34,081 nucleotides of DNA from Rhizophagus sp. LPA8_4_AMF (taxonomy: Eukaryota > Glomeromycota > Glomeromycetes > Glomerales > Glomeraceae), in assembly GCA_021464525.1 (NCBI GenBank), contig JADRCO010000420.1:1-34081 (forward strand), given 5' to 3'. The notes beneath the pieces were generated by a model. The model worked only from the letters and a program-made list of their open reading frames with translations. It made no database searches and was not told where the DNA came from. Below are positions 1 through 13,495 of this stretch, in pieces (positions within the stretch are counted from its first letter, which is position 1; each line of letters begins with the position of its first letter). Position numbers and translations under genes: made by a program.

Positions 1-53
<53 letters not shown>
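1..53. repeat. Homopolymer T39/A14 tract
   Basis: The window opens with 39 T followed by 14 A. It lies just upstream of the first recognisable kinase exon, so it is either inside an intron or in the 5' region of that gene. The T-then-A arrangement can fold on itself. Long homopolymers like this are also a common sequencing or assembly weak point, so its exact length should not be trusted. Confidence 0.9.
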
Positions 54-118
54 TATTACAGTTTGGTCTAAATTCAAAATTTATAGTAGCATTCGAACAG
101 TTAACTTAATATTACTAA

Positions 119-2409
<2,291 letters not shown>

Positions 2410-3378
2410 TTGATTTCGTCAAATGACAGGTTGGTGTTTGTTATATATATTAGAAATCTTTTTATAAAATCATGTATATTCTCCTTTTTAAAAAAACCAC
2501 GTGCACACAAATTTTCGAGCTAATCAATTTCTTTGGAGAAAGAAAGGTCAAAAAAGAAGAACGCATTTTTATGTGGGCATGATTGCGAAAAAATAATAAT
2601 AATAATAATAATAATCATTCTTTTATTGTGAATGTACAATATAATGTCATTTAATCAATGACAAATAGAATAATGAACTAAAACAAATATCGAATATTCG
2701 AAATATAGGATATTGCAGATAGTAGATTGTATTATAGGAAGTGCATTTTGGTCTTTCCTTTTTTTAAAAAAAATATTTATAATAACAATATGAAAAATTT
2801 TAGACGCTGGTTGAATTGAATTTATATTATTATTTATTATTTTTATTGCTTTTTTTTGGATTTTGGGGATAATTGGATACATAACAGTATAAAAAAATCA
2901 TTATAATACATATTTTTTATTTATTTAACTTTTAGCATAAACTGATATTGCGCATTAATTTATTATTATTATGGAGGGAATAACATGTTTTATAATGTAC
3001 ATAATACACATGGACTCTGACGTACAGTTGGCATGTTGAAGATCTAGGCATTGATTACAAAATGGCGTAAATAAGGTCATATTATTGATAAATAAATGAT
3101 GTTCCTTGGCAATTTCCTTAAATATATATGATTGCATCATGATTCAGTAATGTAAATATGTGGGAAATTTGCATTTTCGAAAAGTTTAATTAGAATTTTC
3201 TAGATTTCCTCTTTATTTGGTAATGTAATATATTAATTGTCTTACAAATAATTTACTTTTTTGCACATTTCTGTATCACGAAATCACATCGTGCATAATT
3301 TTATTTCTATATATATACATCACAAAGCATTTAGTAACAACTTTATTCTCGCTTTCTATTTTTTTTATTGAAAAAAAC
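2410..3378. other. Intergenic region, kinase to lectin-like gene
   Basis: No gene is supported here. It holds the kinase 3' UTR, an (AAT)8 microsatellite at 2592-2615, and AT-rich DNA. Small open frames on the minus strand (2655-2882 and 2955-3140) have no recognisable motif or splice partners and look like chance ORFs. Confidence 0.6.
3308..3319 (+). promoter_or_regulatory. TATA-like box of the lectin-like gene
   Basis: A run of alternating CTATATATATAC sits about 60 bases before the ATG at 3379, a plausible core-promoter position. In so AT-rich a genome this is only suggestive. Confidence 0.35.
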
Positions 3379-3987
3379 ATGAACGGTTTTCCGGAAGGAT
3401 GGTTTTATATAAAGTCCCAAACGAATAATCATGTACTTGAACCACATTGTCTTTCCGTAAATTCTGGTGCAAGAATTGTTACAAGTAAACAAAGATTCGG
3501 TTTCGATGCGGATAGTCAGGTAAATTAGAAATATATTTATTTATTAAAAAATTTTTAAAAAATTTATTTTTTCTAATAAACTTTAATTATTTAGCTTTGG
3601 AAATATGATAATGGGTACATCGTTAATAAAGCCTCCGGAAAAGTATTAGATATCGAAAGAGGTCATATTCGAACGTTTCACAGAACGCATTTATGTCAAT
3701 GGGATCGTAAACCATTAACAGAAGCATCAAATCAACAATGGACTTTCCTACCAGGTGGATTTATTTCACCTACTGCTTATAAAGGATACGGGATACATTT
3801 ACAAGGTCATTTTTATAGATCGAAACATGTTAGCTATCAAATTTTAATACATCAAATTAAAGATGAAGATGGCCGTAAACAAACTTGGTATTTTGAACCT
3901 GAACAAAGTCAACCAAAAATACTTTCTCCTCCAATTCCCAAAGAATATCCCGAGTATTTTGTTAATAGTATAAAGAATCACTATTGA
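3379..3987 (+). CDS. Ricin-B-like beta-trefoil protein
   Basis: This is a 177-residue protein from two exons (3379-3519 and 3595-3987), splicing GTAAAT to TTTAG in frame. Seen: two QxW-type signatures (DSQLWKY and NQQWTF) and a GKVLDI segment, the hallmarks of beta-trefoil/ricin-B lectin domains. The whole protein is about one trefoil long. No signal peptide or membrane segment is visible, so it is probably cytoplasmic. The family binds carbohydrates or acts as an assembly or inhibitor fold, but the ligand cannot be read here and glycan binding is unproven. It starts at the first ATG after a TATA-like run. Its 3' end converges on eL36. This is a stand-alone lectin-like domain and I see no toxin catalytic chain. 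Confidence 0.75.
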
Positions 3988-4311
3988 AGAATAAGTGTTT
4001 TTTGATATGGACATTCATATTTGTAATTTAGATAATTTTTAATTAATTTTTTATATATATATGTATACAAATTACAAAATCATATCGTTTAATATTAACT
4101 ACATTATTCATATTATTCATATTATTCATATATTTAATAATTAATATACACATCATATTTCATAGACAATGAAAATTTAAATACTCTTAAAATTTTGATA
4201 TTTATTTTATTTCAATGAGCAAATAATATATTATATTCATTTTATAATATCAATTATTCAAAAAGATAATTATCTACATAATGATATTAATTATTATTTT
4301 TTTTTTCAAAT
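3988..4311. other. Convergent 3' spacer with 9-bp tandem repeat
   Basis: This is the 3' spacer between the lectin-like gene (+) and eL36 (-). It contains about three tandem copies of TATTATTCA at 4103-4130 and otherwise plain AT-rich sequence. No gene is seen. Confidence 0.6.
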
Positions 4312-4898
4312 TTAATGAGCACGACGTGATTCAGCAATAATATTGCTAAGTTCTTCAACCTTTCTCTTTGCTCTAACAAAAGTACCAAGCTAATTACATA
4401 ATAATAAATTGTAAGTTATTAGCAAAAAAGATAGATAAAAACAAAGATAAAAAATATAAAATAAAATTCAAAATAAGTAATTTCTTACTCTCTTCTTTGC
4501 TAATTTTCTTGCACGCTTATCTTTGGAATTCTTCAACAATTCCATTACACGTTTCTCATAAGGTGCATATCCAGCAACTTCGCGGATTAAATCACGAACA
4601 AACTTGACTCGATGAGAGAGGACCTATTGGAAAAATTTGAATAATTATTGATTAAGAAGTTTAAGAAAATAATATAATAATTATTTAATTAGAATCTTTG
4701 TTTCAATGTCTTTATATTCGACTAAAACACAAACTTCTTTAACATAAGAACAAAAATATGTATCAATCAAATGTATCTTACTCCTTTTCTTCGAGAAGGC
4801 TTTGGTCTTGTCTCACGAGCGGTTACTTCGTGACCTTTATTTAAACCAACAACAATACCAGATTTTGGTTTTTTTTCCTTTGCTTGTTTATCCGCCAT
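4312..4898 (-). CDS. RPL36: 60S ribosomal protein eL36
   Basis: This is the large-subunit ribosomal protein eL36 of the cytosolic ribosome. Three exons on the minus strand (4782-4898, 4489-4623, 4312-4389) join in phase 0 to give 109 residues, close to the usual eL36 length. Recognisable segments are [61 protein letters not shown] and [14 protein letters not shown]. It is very basic, as expected. The ATG at 4898 begins MADKQAKE; an AG just upstream in TGAAATAG suggests a possible intron in the 5' UTR. It shares a 324-base divergent promoter with ASH2. Confidence 0.96.
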
Positions 4899-5222
4899 GT
4901 GTAATTTCTTTTCCTATTTCAATAAAAAGAAAATGTTACAGGATGACAAATGAATAGTGAAAAAAAGAGAGATTTAAAAAAAAAAAATTTTTTGCAGATC
5001 TGCAATGAAACGTCATCTTTAATCAGCAAATCAACCGAATTTCTGTTTTATGACTACCCTTTTCTGTACTGAATGTTACTCTAGTAAATCACATGATAAA
5101 ATATTATCATTTCGATATTTATATCCAAACTCGTCATGTTTTTTTTGTCAAATGTATTCGTGATTATCAAAACTTATTTTCGTTGACATTTATTTATACT
5201 TCTTACTCGAATAAATTTTTGC
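4899..5222. promoter_or_regulatory. Divergent promoter eL36 / ASH2
   Basis: 324 bases separate the two start codons. There is a CRE-like AACGTCAT near 5009 and a pyrimidine-rich stretch on the minus (eL36) strand, which is common at ribosomal protein transcription starts. No strong TATA box is seen for either gene. The sharing of elements is inferred from position. Confidence 0.45.
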
Positions 5223-7773
5223 ATGGATAATCAATATGACCTAGGTAGCCTTACCTGGAACAACTTGCATACTCTCAATGAGGAGCACATGTATTGTTAC
5301 TGTGGAAAAGATAGGAACTTGACAGAAGTATCTCTCCAGTGTTCAGGTTAGCATTTTATTTTGATTAATGGCTAATTTCTTTTGGGCAACCTTTAATTTT
5401 TTTCATTTTATAGGTTGTTTGAATTGGTTTCACGCAAAATGTACTAAAATTTCAGTTGATACCACTATCCCAATTTTCACCAATTATAAATTTACTTGTA
5501 AATGGTGTAATAATTCTTCTAGTGAGAGTTTTAAGGTAAATTGTACTTTTACTTCTTTTAGTCTCATTATATTCTTATAAGCTATTATATGTATATATAT
5601 TTTAATTAAAAAGCGAATTCAAGCAGGATGGAAAGAAATTGGCGGTTGTGCTATAGCAAACTTAATGCTTCAGCAACATATGACAGAATCTAAAGCTCAC
5701 AAAGGAGATTCTATATATTCTTCAGCACATGCAAAGAAATTACCCATATTCCAATATTATTTTAATAAAAATGAACATTTAAGACCATTCGTTGATAAGA
5801 ATTGGTCTTCTTTGTGCACAGAACGTTCTCGAACTGCAACTTGGTAGGTACTAAATGATTTATATTGAAGCGTATTTTATTTTTATTAATTTCTTATTTT
5901 TTAAAAGGTGGGCAACTCTTGGGTCATGCTTATACTCAACAAAAGATCTTTTTGTTGCTAAAGATGAAAATAATCGTTCAGCAAGTTCGAATTTTTGTCT
6001 TGTGGATCCAAATTTGTGGAATATCAGACCAGGCCATTTCGGGGTAACTTTAATTTTTAAAAATGTACGAAGTATTTACGATATATTTACTTGAAATTTT
6101 ATCTAGGTTTCGCATTCGAGAACACCTGCACGATCTCAGAGAGAAGCGGTGAATAACAGTACTCGTGCAATTTACGATTCTGGGACCCAAGATGAGACAT
6201 CATCATCAACAATTACGCATCCTTCATCTTCAAAACGCCAATTAACACCATTTCGTTCTTCTTCAGAACAACCCGGAACTTCCAACAGCCAAGCGCAGTC
6301 TAATCGTTCGAATACCGTAATCGCATTAATGGAGGCAAGTTCTTCATCAATTACGGAATTTGGTCAATCCGGAGAACAAAATAATCTTCGACATGGTTTT
6401 AAATATTTACCGTGTCAAGCAGATAAATTATTCCCATATATACAATATCGCAATTCTGAATTGCCTCCATATGGTTTACGACTTTCTAAAGAAGATGCAA
6501 GTTTATCCGTATGGATAAGTGGTGATCAATTAACATCCACTACGGATTTTGGATTTTCAATGGCTAGAGCTAATTGTCCTGTGAAGGAAGGAAAATGGTT
6601 TTTTGAAGTTTTTATTGATCGTGGTGGTGAAGGTAAAATAGATGGAAAGGATGGTGCACATGTAAGAGTAGGGTGGGCTCGTAGAGAAGGTATTAATTTT
6701 TAATGAATATTTGTAATATTCTCAAATTTTTAATTTAATTTTAACTGGTTATTATCAATTCGGTAGGTAATAGAAATTCTCCGGTTGGTTCTGATGCGTA
6801 TAGTTACGGGTTTAGAGATCTAACTGGACAAAAAGTGCACCAATCCCGTCCTACACAATACGGTGAGCCATTTAAAACGGGGGATGTTATAGGTCTTTAT
6901 ATTAGTTTACCGCAATTGAAAAAGGCGGTTTCGGGATATCAACCAAAGAGTCCGAAAAGACATAGAATACCAATTTTATTTAAAGGAGATACAATTTTTG
7001 AATATAAAGACTTTAAACCAACACATCAAATGAATCAGTTATTAGAATTGCCCGAAAAGAAAAAAGAGAAAAAATATTGGTGGCAACAACAACAAAAAGA
7101 GCAAAAGCCAACACATTCACAACCAGAAATTCCAATTCTACCAGGGTCAAAAATAATAGTTTATAAAAACGGAGTTTGTCAGGGTATTGCTTTTGAAAAT
7201 TTATATTCTTTTTTGCCCACAATTGACAAATATACTAATGATGATGACTTAACTGAGGATGATGGATCTCTCGGATATTATCCAGCTGTATCCATGTATC
7301 GAGGTGGCACGTGTACTTTAAATTTTGGACCACATTTTAGATATCCACCGCCTCCGGATCCAGAACTAGATCTTGCAATTAATAAACCGACTAAGTCTTC
7401 ATTGTCAAAAACTTCAGTTTCAAAATCTTTATTATCTAAACAATCATCCTCTTCTTCGTCATCCTCTTCTTCATTAAATCCTCATAAGAAGAGTACTGGT
7501 ATTCGTAAATGGCGTCCAATGTCTGAACGATATATGGAATATATAACTGAGGATGTATTATATGATCTCGTTGATGAAATAGAACTTTGGGATTGGATGT
7601 TATCACAAAAGAAGAAAGTTATACCAACAAAACGGCCAGCAATTGTTGAAATGAGCGATGGTTCTCTGAAAAAGAGGAAACAAGAAGGAACTTCAAGACA
7701 GGAAATCAATGATAATGAAGTTTCGGGATTCCCTGTGACAAAATGGGATGGTTCTTCATATAACAAATTTTAG
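5223..7773 (+). CDS. ASH2: Set1/COMPASS subunit Ash2 (PHD-WH-SPRY)
   Basis: This is a core subunit of the H3K4 methyltransferase complex, acting in the nucleus. Six exons (5223-5346, 5414-5535, 5614-5843, 5908-6043, 6107-6689, 6767-7773) give 733 residues. Seen: an atypical PHD finger with ligands C25, C27, C40, C43, H48, C51, C70 and C73; a winged-helix-like region around GWKEIGGCAIANLM (about 83-200); a Ser/Thr-rich linker; a SPRY domain about 325-592 (GKWFFEVF, RVGWARREG, YSYGFRDLTG, TGDVIGLYISLP, GTCTLNFGPHFRY); and near the C-terminus ITEDVLYDLVDEIEL (about 658-672), which fits the Dpy30/Sdc1-binding helix. A basic, Lys/Gln-rich insertion interrupts the SPRY between YISLP and IIVYKNG, as in other Ash2 proteins. 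The acceptor of intron 2 (AAAAG at 5613) is the least certain junction. The stop is followed by a GATA microsatellite. Confidence 0.94.
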
Positions 7774-7812
7774 ATAGATAGATGATAGATGATAGATAGA
7801 TATAAATAGATA
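7771..7812. repeat. GATA-type microsatellite
   Basis: An imperfect (GATA)n array interspersed with GATGATA begins at the ASH2 stop codon and fills much of the 121-base convergent gap to BPL1. Confidence 0.8.
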
Positions 7813-7894
7813 TATTTTTAATATTTTAATGAACTTAGTTTATTATTTCATACTTTTTTCCTATTAATAATTACATGAATTCTTAAATATTATA

Positions 7895-10148
7895 TTATAA
7901 TTTACGAGTTATCATCCCTTTCATCATATCAAAACTATTTCCACCGGGCTCTAAAGTAATTATTTCTTCCAAATTAACACCGTCACTTATGGTACTAGCT
8001 TTCAAGTAACCAAATTCATTAATTCCAATAATACGAGCTTTCTGATTATCATGTGTTTCTAAATTGACAACTTGATCCCTGTAAAAATTATATTTTATAA
8101 TAATAATCAGCCAATTAAAGCATCAAAATCGATCAGTCATTATACAATGTGAAAAATCAATACAAACGTATGTAACCATCTTTTATAATAAATATCAAGA
8201 AAAGGTTCAAATCCAAATCCATTACTACAAAAATCATTGTAAAATGATTCGAATTTTACAAGGATAGCAGCTAAAAGTTGTTCTTGAGAAAATTCCTCTA
8301 GTTGAGTATTATTAGCATGATTATATAAAGATATTATATGGTTGATAGCAGTTGTGGGTGCTAAATTGCTTACGTTAACTCCACATCCTTGTGTAAAGAA
8401 AAAAGAATTTTTTCTATTAGAATATGTATACATATATATTATATTTTTTATAATTATTGAAGACTAATTTACCTGCAATTAAAAGGAATTCATCTAATTC
8501 ATCTTGAGTATATTGTGAATTAACAATTACACCACCAATTTTAATAATTTTAGGTGATTTAACTGATTCATCATTAGGTGAAGATGATTCCACATAGATA
8601 TCATTTGGCCATTTCAATCGAAGGGGAATATCCTATGGCATGTATATTATATGTAATATATATTTTTTTATACTTTTAATTTTATATAATAACACAAACC
8701 TCATAACCTTTCATTGTTCTAACAGCTTCAACTACAGCTAATGATAAGAGATATTGAATAAAGACAACAGGTGATGACGAATTTGATGGATGTCTTAAAA
8801 TAATAGAAAATTGGAGACATCCAGGAGGTGAAATCCAAGAATTGCTACCACGACCTCGTCCTTGAATTTGTTGTGTAGTTACGAAAACAAGTCCGGTGGG
8901 CAAATTTTTTGTAAATTTAAAATTTCTAATTATTTATGAGAAAAAGAAGAAATTAGAAATTTTCAACAAAAAGATATTTTATCCTTTTAGATACATGTAA
9001 TGGATACATTACCTATCTAATAATGTCTGAGTACTTGATACCACTTCACCATAAAGTACAGTTGAACCAAATTCCATATTATTACCACCACCATGTTTAA
9101 TATTTCTTTCTTTCGAAAGATGATTCAGAAAATCTTTAAAATTAAAGAAAGGAGTGATTGAAGAAGGGGGAGGTTGATCATGATAAATAACAATTGATTT
9201 TGGAATATCAATATTATTATTATAATCAACATTCGTATATAAATCTTGATTATTATGAATAAAATTAGAATTTTCTATAATTTTAAAAGAATCATTTGAC
9301 GCTCTTATAATATTATCAGAATCCATTAAATTATTTATATTATTTAACAATATATTTGTTAAAGCAGGTCTTATTGAAGTTAAATGTAAAGTGTAAGATA
9401 ATTTTGGAATTAAAATTTCATTTTGTTTAACTAAATTTAAACCAAAAATTGAGAATAAAGATCTTATAAAATGATTTTGTTCAATGTGAATATTGTCTAA
9501 AAAAGGATCAAACCCACATAAAAGTATTTTACCTTTATCAATATTGTATTGAACTATAGTAGAACAATCATTATAAGTTGAAACAGAATTAATAATATTA
9601 TTATTAATTAAATTATCAAAATAACCAATCGCATTATTACCACAAGAAATTTTAATTTGATTTGAAACGGAAGGAAAATAATTTAATAAAAATTTTCTAT
9701 TTAATTTTAAAGGTAATTCAATTTTATCGTTTTGATCATTTAAAATCAAATTTTTATAATTAAAAATATCATTTTGAAATTGAGAGGATAAATTTTTTTG
9801 TAAAAATTGACAAGCATCAAAACCGATTCCAAAATAATTGCCACCAAATTTTAAATAATCTTTAAAATTCTTTTCAAATTGAACACTTTTTTGATTATAA
9901 TTTAAATTATTTAAACAATTTAAATTATTATTTGAAGACAAAAAAATTAAACATGAAGTAGTGTCAAACCAAGGATCATTTAATAAATTATTTAAATCAA
10001 TTTGAATTACATCATAACATGTATTAAACATTGAATTTAAAATTGAAAAATGATGATTTAAGGTAATATTGGAAGAATATACTAAAATTTTTGTTCTCAT
10101 ATTTTTTATATGCTTGCTTTGTAAATTTTTAAAAAATTTGGATTTCAT
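7895..10148 (-). CDS. BPL1: Biotin-[acetyl-CoA-carboxylase] ligase (Bpl1)
   Basis: This enzyme makes biotinyl-AMP from biotin and ATP and biotinylates acetyl-CoA carboxylase, pyruvate carboxylase and other carboxylases. Five exons on the minus strand (9013-10148, 8700-8925, 8473-8632, 8168-8387, 7895-8078) join in frame to 641 residues, close to yeast Bpl1. The first ~365 residues form the BPL_N (GATase-like) domain, starting TKILVYSS and very Asn-rich. The catalytic half shows VSSTQTLLDRN, LPTGLVFVTTQQ, the nucleotide loop GRGRG (about 401-405), KWPND (461-465), KIGGVIV, GCGVNV (508-513) and a small C-terminal domain. Two introns use the donor GTTTGT. The ATG at 10148 adds 16 basic residues before a second in-frame ATG at 10100; the second lies directly before the domain and may be the main start. 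Two E-boxes lie about 95 bases upstream. Confidence 0.93.
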
Positions 10149-10627
10149 TAAAAGAATGAGATCGTGGCTAAGTTGGTTTAATCAGTGATTTTATTTTATC
10201 TATCAATTATCCGGAGAAATCTTTACAGTTTAACGATCCACTTCACGTGCGGGCACACGTGAAAATTAATTTAACTACAGTACAATGATATTCAGAGTTG
10301 GGAATTATAATAATGCCAGTCAGTATCTAAAAAAGGGAATAATTTCCTGACTGGAATTGTCAAAAATTATCCATAAAAGAAAGTAATGTCTCGCGACGCT
10401 ATATCGGATGATTTCAAAAAAAGTAACAAATCTAATGGACTCAGGTTACGGGTAAGTTTTTATCAAAGAGAAAATCAGACTAAAAGACGAAAATTTCGAG
10501 AAGCTTGACGTTACAAAAAACTAACAGATAAAGAGATCTACAATTAAAATTGAAAATTTCATGGGTGGGCAAAGTTATAATGTTGATTATAACGTATTTG
10601 TTTATTCATATACTATATTTTTGTTTA
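10149..10627. other. Intergenic region between BPL1 and RidA
   Basis: This is the promoter region of BPL1 and the 3' flank of the RidA gene. It contains the inverted E-box pair described separately. No gene is seen; one tRNA A-box-like string was rejected. Confidence 0.6.
10242..10263. promoter_or_regulatory. Inverted pair of CACGTG E-boxes
   Basis: TTCACGTG at 10242-10249 and CACGTGAA at 10256-10263 are perfect inverted copies separated by six bases. Each contains the bHLH core CACGTG (Cbf1/Pho4/USF class). The pair lies about 95 bases upstream of the BPL1 ATG on its template-proximal side. Two palindromic 6-mers so close together in AT-rich DNA are unlikely by chance, but the regulated gene and factor are inferred. 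Confidence 0.6.
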
Positions 10628-11303
10628 CTATACACTACTTACACTATTTACAAGAGCAACAGCATCAATTTCAACCTTAACATCTTTTGGTAAACGAGAT
10701 ACTTCAACACAAGCTCTAGCTGGTCGACTACTTCCAAAGCACTAAATAAATAAATAAAATAATTAGATTTTTTTTTTAATAATAAAATTAATAAACAAAT
10801 TGTATTGCATGTTACCTCGCCGTAAATTTCATTTACTGAAGAAAAATCGTTCATATCTTTAATGAATACGGTAGTTTTCACGACTTGAGACAATGAAGAA
10901 TTGGCTGCCTCAAGTACATTCGACAAATTTCTTATAACTTGTTTCTATAAATATATAAAATGTTAAAAGCAAAATTTATATAAAACAAATTCTTAATTAT
11001 AAAAATGAGTACCGTCTGTTCTTTAACATCATCGCTTATAATGTTTCCCGTCTCAGGAACAACAGGTATTTGTCCTGAAGCATAAACAAACCCATTTGCA
11101 ACAATAGCCTGAGCTAATATTTTATAAATTTTGATAAGTACTCGACGTTTTATATCTACCCATTATTTGAACTATTGAACTAGCTTACAGTAAGGTCCAA
11201 TAGCACTAGGTGCTTTAGTAGTATTGACGGTTTGAATTTGGCTGCTCATATTTCTTGTATAATGTCTAATTAGAGAAGACCGAAGATTATTACAAAGCCA
11301 CAT
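10628..11303 (-). CDS. RidA/Mmf1-type imine deaminase
   Basis: A member of the RidA/YjgF/UK114 family, which hydrolyses reactive enamine/imine intermediates made by PLP enzymes; yeast Mmf1 does this in mitochondria. Four exons (11189-11303, 11013-11113, 10816-10944, 10628-10741) give 152 residues. Seen: [61 protein letters not shown] with the substrate-binding Arg, and VEIDAVAL. The ATG at 11249 (MSSQIQ) matches the family's usual start, but an in-frame ATG at 11303 adds 18 residues, [18 protein letters not shown], which are basic, hydroxylated and free of acid, with an R-x-Y/T site typical of a mitochondrial presequence. I took the longer form; both may be made. It is divergent with the SDR gene, with 248 bases between start codons. 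Confidence 0.92.
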
Positions 11304-11551
11304 CGATCTTTTTTTATTAAAAAAAAGTCGCCTAGAAAATTTTATCTTATACGGCCTGCATTAGTATCGGTATAAAGGTTGGCCAGCATTATAGTTTTAC
11401 CGTTTTACTGAAACTGATGTTTTGTGATTTTAAATGACTGATCGTGGGGATTTTTATACTTATTTGGTATTCATCGACGAACACAAATAACATATATAAT
11501 TAATTCATTGTGTTGACCATGTAGGGAAATATAATTTAAAAGAATATAGTA
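11304..11551. promoter_or_regulatory. Divergent promoter RidA / SDR
   Basis: 248 bases lie between the start codons of the RidA and SDR genes. A TATA-like GGTATAAAGG near 11379 and a TTGGCCAGC string follow. No further site is recognised. Confidence 0.4.
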
Positions 11552-13158
11552 ATGTCATCTCCTAAAGATAGACTTTTACTTTTATCAGGTCATATAAGTA
11601 GTGAAGGAAAAGTAGAAAAGAATAATAATGCTAAAATTGAAGAAAATAAACCTAGGTTATGTTGTAAGGTTTGCATTATTACCGGAGCCGGTTCAGAAAA
11701 AGGAATTGGGTAAATAAAAGAATATTTTAGTTAATTATGTTCAGTTGTTAAAATTTAAATTGTTTGTTAAGCACTAACTTTATAATATAGACGTGCGTCT
11801 GCATGGGCATTTGCTAAGAATGGTATGGGAGTTATTATAAATTTTTTAACGCGAATTAAATTGTGAATTTTGTTGATAATGATAATTTTCTCTCGTCGTT
11901 AATTATATAAGGGGCCAAAGCTATATATGTAACAGATTACCGTGAAGATTTGCTTTCACTACTTGCTAAAGAAATACAAAATAAATATCCAAATGTTGCA
12001 GTAATTCCACGTAAAGTTGATGCTGCATCCGAAGATGATGTTAAATCTGTTATTGATGATGCCATAAAAAAATTTGGAAGACTCGATGTATTTTTTGCTA
12101 ACGCAGGTTAGTAAGTTCTTAAAAGAATACTATCAAATGGTTAAAGTAAAAATGGTTTAAAGTAAATAATTTTTAAAATTTGTTTTCAAAAGGGATCGTT
12201 TATCCAGTTGACAATTTGAATGAGTTAGACACTTCCAAATTTATGGAAGTTATGAGAGTAAGTTTTGATAATTTTTCTATTTTATTATATTAAATGATTT
12301 ATATAATTAATAAATTCTTTATTCTTTATTTAGATAAACGTACTTAGGTAAATATCTTATTTGATTATAATTAAATCATTTATTTAATTTATTAATAAAT
12401 AATGATTTTATAATAATTAAATTTATTAATAGTGTATTTTTAGCTATAAAACATGCATCAACAGCAATGAAAATTACTGGAAACGATAAAAAGGAATCTG
12501 GCGGATCAATTATCGCGACAGCTTCAGGTTATTATCATTCTTTAATAACAAAACAATTTATTATCTTAATTTAATTCAAATATTATTTATGTAGTTGCTG
12601 GATTAAGATCAGGTGCCGGACCTCTAGATTATTCCGCTTCAAAAGCTGCGTAAGTGTACCATAGCTTTATTATCCTACAAATTATCTTAAAAATAATTAT
12701 CTTTTATATAAAAACAGCATTATAAACATGGTTCAAGCGGGTGCTTGGCGACTAGTCAACACAAATATTCGCGTAAATTGTATTAACCCTGTAAGTATTT
12801 TTTATCGGTTTAATTTATTTTATATAAAAAAATACATAACTTTTATTTTATTATTTCTTTAGGGAATAATTGAAACTAATATGACACAACCTACTTTTGC
12901 ATATGCTCGCTCGCGAGGTACGATCGATAAAGTTGGTCAATTAAATCCTTTACAAAGATATGCCGTCCCTGAAGAGGTAAACTATGAATAAATTTAGCCT
13001 TAAATTTTTATAAATTAATTATTCTAATCTTTTTATTTTAATAGGTTGCAAATGTCGCATTGTTTTTAGCGAGTGATGAAAGTTCATATATAAATGGTCA
13101 TGCATTAACAGTAGATGGTGGTTTATCTTCTAGTATACCTATTGTTATTAAAAGGTAG
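11552..13158 (+). CDS. Short-chain dehydrogenase/reductase (classical SDR)
   Basis: This is an NAD(P)-dependent oxidoreductase of the classical SDR family; its substrate cannot be read. Ten exons (11552-11709, 11791-11822, 11912-12106, 12193-12257, 12334-12347, 12433-12527, 12595-12649, 12718-12790, 12863-12976, 13045-13158) join in frame to 304 residues. Seen: the cofactor motif [10 protein letters not shown] (44-53), FFANAG (N127), [13 protein letters not shown], catalytic S186 in IATASVAG, Y199 and K203 in YSASK, INPGIIETNM, and [10 protein letters not shown] ~37-residue N-terminal extension precedes the Rossmann strand; it is not clearly a targeting sequence. Exon 5 is only 14 bases, and its four and two-thirds codons encode the conserved strand INVLS, so it cannot be skipped without breaking frame. 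The peroxisomal signals SKL/SRL are absent (the C-terminus is VIKR). Confidence 0.92.
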
Positions 13159-13495
13159 AATTTATTCGGAGAAATCTTTTTCATTCATTAAATTATTTAA
13201 ATAAATGTAATACGCAAATAAAAAAAAAAGAACTTTCTACCTTACAATAAAACGATAATATATATATATATATTAATTTTTTCACGTTTAATAATTTTTT
13301 TTTTCTTTTACGATTTTTTTTTTTACTAATTACAAATTTCTTATAACGTAATTTATCGATTTATATAGACTGGTCTGTTCCCGTTCCTCTACTTCAGTAA
13401 TTATAAATTATCGTTTTATAAACACCAAATGAATAAAATAGAGTTATGTATTATATACAAAGAGCAACTACACAAATAATCGTTGAGTAAATTAA
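13159..13495. other. Convergent 3' spacer SDR / RING gene
   Basis: The shared 3' region of two convergent genes holds several AATAAA-like signals near 13216-13235, an (AT)n run around 13257-13275 and poly-T tracts. No gene is seen. Confidence 0.6.

Noticed and set aside
10150-10190. tRNA-like A-box string TGGCTAAGTTGG
   Set aside because: It matches the A-box consensus, but no B-box (GGTTCGANTCC type) or closing acceptor stem follows at a usable distance.
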